The notes below the pieces were generated by a model. That model ran no database searches and was not told the DNA's origin. It saw only the letters and a list, made by a program, of their open reading frames with translations. Positions 58,001 through 64,000 of a DNA stretch of 64,000 nucleotides are shown in pieces; position 1 is the first letter of the stretch, and every line of letters starts with the position of its first letter. The stretch is from Maniola hyperantus (Eukaryota; Arthropoda; Insecta; Lepidoptera; Nymphalidae): NCBI RefSeq assembly GCF_902806685.2, contig NC_048553.1, forward strand, positions 1,054,001 through 1,118,000, read 5' to 3'. A program made the translations under genes and the position numbers.

Positions 58001-61000
58001 AACACACTTTCGCATTTATAATAAGGGTACTGATTGCGGACCGGCAGGATTCGAACCTACGTTTTTTGGGTTCGCGCCCGACGCGCGACGCCTTGATAGC
58101 GACTAGATGGCATTAACAGTCGCTTCAGTACTGAGTGAACATACATATCACAAATTTCGTCACTGGCACCGAAATTTTCGTGGACATCTCTCTTAATTAA
58201 AGTTGTATCGTTGCCAGGAATCCCAAGGCTTAATACCCCGGATATGTCGCCAACTGTTCTCCCGAGTAGCGGCCGGCAAGGAGTCCGGGGCCTCCTACCG
58301 CACCGAAGTCAGCTACCTCGAGATCTACAATGAGCGGGTCAAGGATCTGCTGTCCACTGATGCCGGACATTCTCTCAGGGTCCGGGAGCATCCCAAGCTG
58401 GGACCCTACGTGCAAGACCTATCAAGACATTTGGTGTCAGATTATGATGATATCCAGGTTTGTTTTTACAAAATTTACAGTTGTTTTACAGGTATATAGA
58501 TGAAGCTGGATGACAGTAATATTTCTTGGATTAATGAGCAAGTCTCCATTGAGGTAGCTAAAAATTGGTCGGGACGACCCTCACCACCTGGGCGGTCTGG
58601 TATGCGGCAGAAAGTAATATACATTGACATTTAGAAGGAGATAGCAGATTTGTAGAGCGTTGTCCCTGTCATTGAGACCAACAAAACGTCATATCGGTAT
58701 GAGTGACAACGCTCTACAAAGTCGAAATGTTATTCTTAAGGCCGATGTTCTTTACTTTCTGCCGCGTATTGTAATACGTATGTATGGAGAAACGAGTAGA
58801 AGTATAACCATGAGTATTTTTCACCAACGTTTGTTAGGAGTGCATGCATCGAGGCAACCTGCATCGCACGACGGCGTCGACGCAGATGAACGACGTGTCG
58901 TCTCGCTCGCACGCTATCTTCACCATCACGTTCGTGCAGGCCAGCTATCTGCGCCACAACAACATGCCCAGCGAGACCGTCTCCAAGGTGCACCTCGTCG
59001 ACTTAGCCGGCAGGTGACTGAACAATAATAGTTATTACAGATGGTACAAGACGACTTCAGTGTAATATGGCATATCAGAGTCCAGAACAACCCCTAAACT
59101 AATCTTCCTCAGCCTCAAAACGTTCTGCTTCTGAAGATTTTGTTGAGTTGATAGAATTCGAACATCGAAACTCAAAAGTAGACCTAAAGTTCCTCGATTA
59201 AAAGCCGAAAATTAAGTACCACCAAATTTAACTTCTGAGTAGTTCACTTTAAAGTACTTGCTGTAGATGTAAGGACGAGCTTGAGCTTTAAAACAAGGTT
59301 ATTAGGGCTCAGTTTTTATTATACCGCTAAAATTCGTATTCTATTAGCGTTGATGAGATGTAAAACCTTATACTAAGTCTGCTAAACAAAAATGAAGAAG
59401 ATTTAATAAATCAGTAATTTTTTTACTTATAGTTCTTATTGAAACACTTGTATCCATCAACAGCGAAAGAGCAGATGCAACTGGCGCTACAGGTCAGCGG
59501 CTGGTTGAAGGGGCACACATTAACAAGTCTCTAGTGACCCTAGGATCCGTCATATCGGCACTCGCTGAGGCTACACAAGTTGTTGACAGTAAGTTGCTTT
59601 TGGATTTGCATTAGGCTTTTGATTTTTTATTCCCGTTCTATCTGGGACTAAGCTATGATACTAACTCACTCATCTTAAACTTGCTAGAATAGATGGGTTA
59701 CGTAATATGCGTTATTGATGAATCATCAGATCATAGAAAAATTTCGATCGATTTAAACTAGGCTTTTGATACTGTACATCATAAAAAGTAATGTTATTAT
59801 TTCGTAAACCGATTAGTAATTTAGCTAAAGATTTTCTGTTCCTCAGTCTGTTAAGAGTTTGCGCTTGTTAATTAGTTTGTCATAATTTAACTGTGTATTT
59901 TTGTGTTTGCTTCGAAAGGAGTTCCACAAGGTAATCAATTAGGTCTCATTTTGTTTAAGTATGTCAAATTTATTTTCCAATAAAACAAATACAATATTAA
60001 TAGTCAATTGAAATATAAACGTACGTTGACTACGAATAAAAGTAATTTTTGTTTTCTCTAAGGTCGGAATCCAAAGAACACAAAGAAAGTGTTCATCCCT
60101 TATCGAGACTCAGTTCTGACGTGGTTGCTCAAAGATTCGCTCGGTGGTAACTCGAAGACTATTATGATTGCTGCGGTAAGTGCTATTATTTTCTTTTTAA
60201 ACATCCTTTTTAGGGTTCCGTACCCGAAAGACCCTATAACTAAGACTCCGCTGTCCGTCCGTCCGTCGGTCTGTCAGCGGGCTGTATCACGTAAACCATA
60301 ATAGGTAGAGACCTGTAGTTTCCACAGAATGAACGATATGCATTACACGTGTTTTTTTAACAAAATTATCATTTTTCTATGTAACATGTAATAAGCTGTC
60401 ATAGCCTAGTGGTTAGGACGTCCGCCTTCTAATCGGAGGTCGGGGTTCGATCCCGGGCACACATGTAACTATTCGGGGTTATGTGCGTTTTTTAATTAAT
60501 TAAATATCACTTGCTTGAACGGTGAAGGAAAGCGTCGTGAGGAAACCTGCATGCCTGAGAGTTCTCCATAATGTTCTCAAAGGTGTGTGAAGTCTACCAA
60601 ACCGCACATGGCCAGCGTGGTAGACTATGGACAAAACCCTTCTCACCCTGAGAGGAGACCCGAACTCTGTAGTAAGCCGGCGGTGGGTTGATCATGATGG
60701 TGTAACTTTTTTTTTAAAGAATATAAGCCAAATTGCTGACTAATATTCCCCTTTCCCCTCCAATTAAGCGTAAAGCTTGTGCTAGGAGTAGGTACGACAA
60801 TAGTACAACGGGTGGGATTTGAACCGGCGACCTTTCGGTTTTCAGTCCGCTCCTTTAACCGTTGAGCTATCGAGGCTCTGTTGTCATCACATGTATGTTA
60901 TGCTGTTTGTTGCAGATATCGCCAGCGGACTGCAACTACGGCGAGACGCTGTCGACGTTGCGGTACGCGAACCGCGCCAAGAACATCATCAACAAGCCCA

Positions 61001-62208
61001 CCATCAACGAGGATCCCAACGTCAAACTTATCCGCGAGTTGCGCGAGGAGATCGAGAAGCTGCGCGCACAAATCTCGCACAACACGGTACGTGAGAAGAG
61101 AATAGGACCAGGAATCGAATTAATAGCATTGCCCCTATTAGTGCTAAAATCATCACTTACAATCAGTACCCTTATTATAAATGCAAAAGTGTGTTTTTTT
61201 GTTGGTTGGTTTGTCCTTCAGTCACGTTGCAACGGTGCAACGGATTGATGTGATTTTTTGCATGGGTATAGATAAAGACCTGGAGAGTGACATAGGCTAC
61301 TTTTTATCCCGGGAAATCCAAGAGTTCTCGCGGGATTTTTAAAAAACCTAATTCCACGCGGATGAAGTCGCGGGCATCAGCTAGTAACTTCATAATCAGC
61401 ACTACTACTATTAACCTCATAATCTAAATATATAAAAGGAAAAGGTGACAGACTGACTGACTGACTGACTGACTGACTGATCTATCAACGCACAGCTCAA
61501 ACTACTGGACGGATCGGGCTGAAATTTGGCATGCAGATAGCTATTATGACGTAGGCATCCGCTAAGAAAGGATTTTTGAAAATTCAACTCCTAAGGGGGT
61601 GAAATAGGGGTTTGTCCACGCGGACGAAGTCGCGAGCATAAGCTAGTCATTATTAAAATAGGGGATTTTACCCTTCTTTGAAAAGTGTCTTAATTTGATT
61701 CTAAAGTCATAATAAACTACCAAAAAATGTACAAAAATTTTATTCGATCGATAAGTGCAATTATGCATTTAAAATTTTCAAAATTGTTCATAAAATAAGT
61801 CATCACCATATTATACATCACCCAATCCATTATCATCACTATCAGCGAACATCTTGATAGCCACTCACGTGATTTTTTGTAAACTGAAAACTAGCACAAG
61901 AAAAACATGATAAAATAAGTTTTTATTTCTTAAGTAAAAATTTTTTAAAATTCAAACCATTGTTTTAGGATCCAATTGAAGCAGAGCCAGCCGTCCTCGC
62001 AACACTCCAACGCAAAGAGGCCCAAGAAAAAGTCCTCACAGAGAAGTGGACAGAGAAATGGAGGGAAACCCAGCAAATCTTGCAGGAACAAAAGGCTTTG
62101 GGGCTGAGGAAGAGTGGTTTGGGAGTTGTTCTGGATTCTGACATGCCACATCTCGTGGGCATTGATGATAACCTGCTTTCCACTGGAGTCACCTTGTACC
62201 ATCTGAAG
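49065..62208 (+). CDS. Klp98A: Kinesin-3 motor, Klp98A/KIF16B type, N-terminal part
   Basis: Plus-end-directed microtubule motor of early endosomes. Ten exons join in frame: 49065-49111, 50880-50949, 51303-51413, 56488-56604, 58218-58457, 58838-59013, 59464-59588, 60063-60175, 60916-61086, 61969-62208, giving 470 residues. Motifs are the MASVKVAVRVRPFN start, P-loop GQTGSGKT at 101-108, switch I NDVSSRSH, switch II DLAGSE completed across the 59013/59464 junction, HINKSLVTLGS, and a kinesin-3 neck (YANRAKNIINKPTINED). The last exon (KEAQEKVLTEKW to LYHLK) leads toward the FHA region. FHA, coiled-coil and PX parts must lie right of position 64,000. Klp98A rather than Unc-104 is chosen from the neck and the EKVLTEKWTEKW segment. 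Confidence 0.93.
50398..50582. mobile_element. MITE-like repeat (CAGTGGCCCTA ... TAGGGCCACTG type)
   Basis: About 185 bp; the ends CAGTAGGGCGATTGTC and CGCGATAGGGCCACTG are an imperfect inverted pair. Relatives at about 990-1165 and, in opposite orientation with an extra insertion, 27791-28130. Confidence 0.55.
50958..51268 (-). mobile_element. tRNA-derived SINE, family B
   Basis: Minus-strand copy of the family at 60400-60700, with tRNA-like head at 51200-51268 (CCACTAGGCTATCACAGC on the plus strand). It ends 34 bp before Klp98A exon 51303-51413. Confidence 0.82.
51422..51730 (+). repeat. 77-bp minisatellite with inner 11-bp structure
   Basis: CCGATAYTTCGCCGAAAACG recurs at 51481, 51558 and 51635 (77-bp step) and in shortened form at 51690. 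Inside, near-copies of GAAACCGTACC repeat about every 11 bp. It begins 9 bp after Klp98A exon 51303-51413. Confidence 0.85.
51772..51905. mobile_element. Foldback MITE (GACAACGCTCTACGAA type)
   Basis: Inverted arms around AGAGATTTCGGCTTCGTAG and CTACGAAACCGCTATCTCT. Relatives at about 9487-9600, 47430-47560 and 58625-58765. Confidence 0.65.
52513..53420. other. Intron sequence without recognised features
   Basis: AT-rich part of Klp98A intron 3 (51414-56487). No coding frame, tRNA or clear repeat boundary was found here. Confidence 0.5.
53420..53580 (+). repeat. Repeat with an inverted relative at 55100-55260
   Basis: ATATTATGTATAC, AACTCT and GCCGGTGCCAATTAGC occur here and reversed at about 55100-55260. 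Probably a dispersed MITE-like repeat. Confidence 0.5.
53960..54335 (+). mobile_element. Non-LTR retrotransposon 3' end with (TATTC)n tail
   Basis: Same family as 2105-2560: LPLHKFKKSIKK, then a 3' UTR ending in ATTCTATTCTATTCT. In Klp98A intron 3. Confidence 0.7.
54518..54748 (-). mobile_element. Helitron-like family 3
   Basis: Well-preserved minus-strand copy with a (CAGA)n stretch, in Klp98A intron 3. Confidence 0.7.
55552..56038. repeat. Long inverted repeat (hairpin) with 14-bp flanking direct repeat
   Basis: Arms of about 180 bp (55559-55738 and 55800-55987) are close inverse copies around a loop of about 60 bp. The direct repeat ACAAATATGATAGG flanks the whole (55552-55565, 56025-56038). 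Both arms carry short ORFs in inverted orientation, probably without meaning. In Klp98A intron 3. Confidence 0.8.
58030..58130 (-). repeat. tRNA-like fragment with B box
   Basis: The minus strand reads GGTTCGAATCC near 58047-58057, but no matching anticodon arm or acceptor pairing was found. It is probably the remnant of a tRNA-derived SINE. Confidence 0.35.
58625..58765. mobile_element. Foldback MITE (GACAACGCTCTAC type)
   Basis: Same family as 51772-51905, with GTAGAGCGTTGTC and GACAACGCTCTAC arms. Lies just before Klp98A exon 58838-59013. Confidence 0.65.
60400..60700 (+). mobile_element. tRNA-derived SINE, family B
   Basis: The head has A box TAGCCTAGTGGTTAGG and B box GGGTTCGATCC, followed by a body ending near GGTGGGTTGATCATGATGG. 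It lies in Klp98A intron 8. An opposite-strand copy is at 50958-51268, and fragments occur near 18700-18900, 44308-44455, 46472-46700 and 56290-56420. Confidence 0.85.
60715..60880 (-). mobile_element. tRNA-derived SINE, family C
   Basis: Matches 26588-26765, with B box GGTTCAAATCCC. It ends 35 bp before Klp98A exon 60916-61086 and lies next to a family B SINE. Confidence 0.75.
61164..61385 (+). mobile_element. Helitron-like family 2
   Basis: Full copy ending in hairpin and ATCAGCTAG/T, in Klp98A intron 9. Confidence 0.7.
61422..61647 (+). mobile_element. Helitron-like family 1
   Basis: Full copy from A/TCTAAATATATAAAAGG to CTAG/T, 37 bp after a family 2 copy, in Klp98A intron 9. Confidence 0.75.
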
Positions 62209-62239
62209 GTAAGTGGTAGAGAAAGTCTTAACAGTTAAA

Positions 62240-63115
62240 TAGAGGGAAACCCAGCAAATCTTGCAGGAACAAAAGGCTTTGGGGCTGAGGAAGAAAGGCT
62301 TGGGAGTTGTTCTGGATTCTGACACGCCACATTTAGTGGGCGTCGATGATAACCTGCTTTCCACTGAAGTCACCCTGTACCATCTAAAAGAAAGTGGTAG
62401 AGAAAGTCTTAACAGGGAAATTATAGGGAATCCAGCAGATTCTGTGGGAACAAAATTATTTGGGGCTGAGGAAGAGTGGTTTGGGAGTTGTTCTGGATTT
62501 GGCATGCCTCATCTCGTCAGTTCTATGATAACCTGCTTTCTACTGGAGTCACCATCTGAAGGTAAGTGATAGAACAAAATTAGATGGTTATGGGGCTGAG
62601 GAAAGAGTTTTGGGGTTGTTGAGGAAGACTGCTTTGGGAGTGGTTCTGGACTTCGACATGCCACATCTTGTGGATATTGGGGTATTAGTGGTAGAAAGTT
62701 TTTATGGTGAACTAGAAGCAAACCCAGCAGATACAAGCGGAACAGGGCTCCAGAGGTAAGGAATGATGGTTTGGGATTTCTTCTGGCTTCAGACATGCCA
62801 CATCTCGTGGGCATCGATGATAACCTGCTGTCCACTGGAGTCACCTTGTACCATCTGAAGGTAAGTGGTAGAACAAATCCTGACGGAAGTATAGGTAAAT
62901 CCAGGAATAGAAGGTTTTGGGGCTGAGGAAAGGTTGGGGTTTGTTGAGGAAGACTCTTTGGGAGTGGTTCTGGACTTCGACATGCCACATCTTGTGGACA
63001 TTAGGGGATTAGTGGTAGAAAGTTTTTATGGCGAGTTCCCTTTATGTCACATATATGAATACCAATGATAAACTACTTTCTACTTCATATGAAGGCAAGT
63101 AGAACTAGAATCCTT
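62240..63115 (+). repeat. Diverged tandem copies of the Klp98A exon 61969-62208
   Basis: The 3' two thirds of the exon plus donor recurs about five times: about 62240-62395, 62419-62570, 62590-62700, 62705-62875 and 62890-63115. Copy 2 keeps an open frame to TLYHLK but its GTAAGTGG donor has become AAAGTGG. Copy 3 keeps a GTAAGT donor but has indels. The copy at 62705-62875 keeps DMPHLVGIDDNLLSTGVT and an intact donor, while its upstream part is broken. The others are decayed. Confidence 0.85.
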
Positions 63116-63177
63116 TAAAATTATGCTAGTGCTTAGTAAGCTAATTTTACCTTTCGATTAGTTTAATTAGTTTAATA

Positions 63178-63285
63178 TTCTTTATTGTACACCAAAAAGA
63201 AAAGACACAAAAAGAAACAAGTAAAAGATGAACATACAATCAGCGGCCTTATCGCTGTGAAGCGATCTCTACCAGGCAACTAGGT
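63178..63285 (-). mobile_element. Non-LTR 3' UTR (AGCGATAAGGCCGCC type)
   Basis: Minus-strand copy of the same 3' UTR, in the last Klp98A intron of the window. Confidence 0.6.
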
Positions 63286-63289
63286 TGAA

Positions 63290-64000
63290 GAGGATTTAAG
63301 GGCTAGTGAAAACTGGGTTTAAGGTGTACGTAAGTTGTTAGGGAACATAAAGATAATAATTATAATATAAGTAATATTGTAAGGGTGGTAAATTGGGCGG
63401 AATAGAAATATACCCGGATACGGAATAATCTACCACCTTACAAAGATTAGAGGAAAAAAAAATAATTTTACTTACTTGATCTATCTACCTAGTAAAGAAT
63501 AGAAGCTAGCCGTCGACTCCCTTGTAATGTATATGAGGTGTTATAAATGAAATTTGCCAGATGTTAGGCAAAATTGTTTTTAATGTAACTTTTACCGGGG
63601 TCGCTTAATACATAGTGATGGCTAATAATGCTTAGTTATTCTAGCTTAATGCCAAGACTTAATTTAGATACATTAGAATGCCTTAGGTAGATAGTACATA
63701 AAATCTATGTTTTAAATTTAAGATGCCATTGGCATGGAATAGACAATGACACAGTAAAATTCATAAAATTGTTTCAAAATAAAAGCTCAGTAGTAAAGAC
63801 AGGGTTCTTACTGTACACTTACATTAAGAAGGTTCACTAAACTGTTCCAGGATACAAACATTTGCTTACTTGTAGGTGCGAAGACTGCAAGGTAGCTGGA
63901 CGGCATCGACCAAGCTCCCAAAACTCGATTTAACTTGATTCTTCACAACCGAAATGTTTCATTACAAAGATTTTCACCAAGTCTTATCCATAGAAATTAA
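63290..64000. other. AT-rich Klp98A intron, right edge
   Basis: No exon with the expected FHA-domain sequence was recognised, so the next Klp98A exon is probably outside the window. Confidence 0.45.

Noticed and set aside
60400..60480. Possible tRNA gene (A and B boxes)
   Set aside because: A and B boxes are present but no full cloverleaf; the sequence continues into a SINE body found elsewhere in the window.
61945..62988. Long minus-strand ORFs (186 and 159 codons)
   Set aside because: Antisense shadows of the Klp98A exon and its copies; repeated because the exon is repeated.
63840..63900. Possible short Klp98A exon near TTGTAG/GTGCGAAGACTGC
   Set aside because: Would be only about 16 bases and does not continue the expected sequence toward the FHA domain.

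Overview
The window is eukaryotic nuclear DNA from an insect, most likely a moth or butterfly (Lepidoptera). The basis is four intron-rich insect-like genes with exact GT/AG exon phasing, an AT-rich background, and a dense population of short interspersed elements. These include Helitron-like elements ending in a CGCGGACGAAGTCGCG hairpin plus CTAG, tRNA-derived SINEs, MITEs, and 3' ends of non-LTR retrotransposons of a kind common in lepidopteran genomes. The order is an inference; the genes themselves are read directly from splice-consistent translations.

Layout. (1) About 1-13,321, minus strand: the N-terminal 603 codons (11 exons) of the largest subunit of RNA polymerase III (Polr3A/RPC1), including the catalytic NADFDGD loop; the gene runs off the left edge. 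(2) 13,322-14,106: a compact divergent intergenic region. (3) 14,107-43,728, plus strand: a complete 24-exon gene for Acf/BAZ1A, the large subunit of ISWI chromatin-assembly complexes (WAC, DDT, WSD-type motifs, two PHD fingers, bromodomain), 1,416 residues if one PHD2 unit is used. (4) 46,828-48,123, minus strand: a two-exon gene for a 76-residue single-pass protein resembling the fly CG7630/COX7B respiratory subunit. (5) 48,124-49,064: a second divergent intergenic region. (6) 49,065-62,208 and beyond, plus strand: the first ten coding exons (470 residues, whole motor domain) of a kinesin-3 of the Klp98A/KIF16B type; the gene runs off the right edge.

The genes are housekeeping genes of transcription, chromatin assembly, respiration and endosome transport. 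They form no operon-like system; they are two head-to-head pairs.

The most unusual feature is repeated local duplication of coding exons. A Polr3A exon has an adjacent second copy with its own in-frame donor. Another Polr3A exon has a decayed copy in the neighbouring intron. An Acf exon end is copied with its intron start. The PHD1 exon has a decayed copy plus tandem copies of its exon/intron border. The PHD2 exon is a 159-bp array of four full units, each keeping an in-phase splice donor, so proteins with one to four PHD2 modules are possible. The last Klp98A exon in the window is followed by about five diverged copies. Other structures are a miniature LTR retrotransposon with a 4-bp target duplication, hAT-type MITEs with 8-bp target duplications, a long near-perfect hairpin, several minisatellites, and Helitron-like insertions lying only 7-18 bp downstream of three Acf splice donors.
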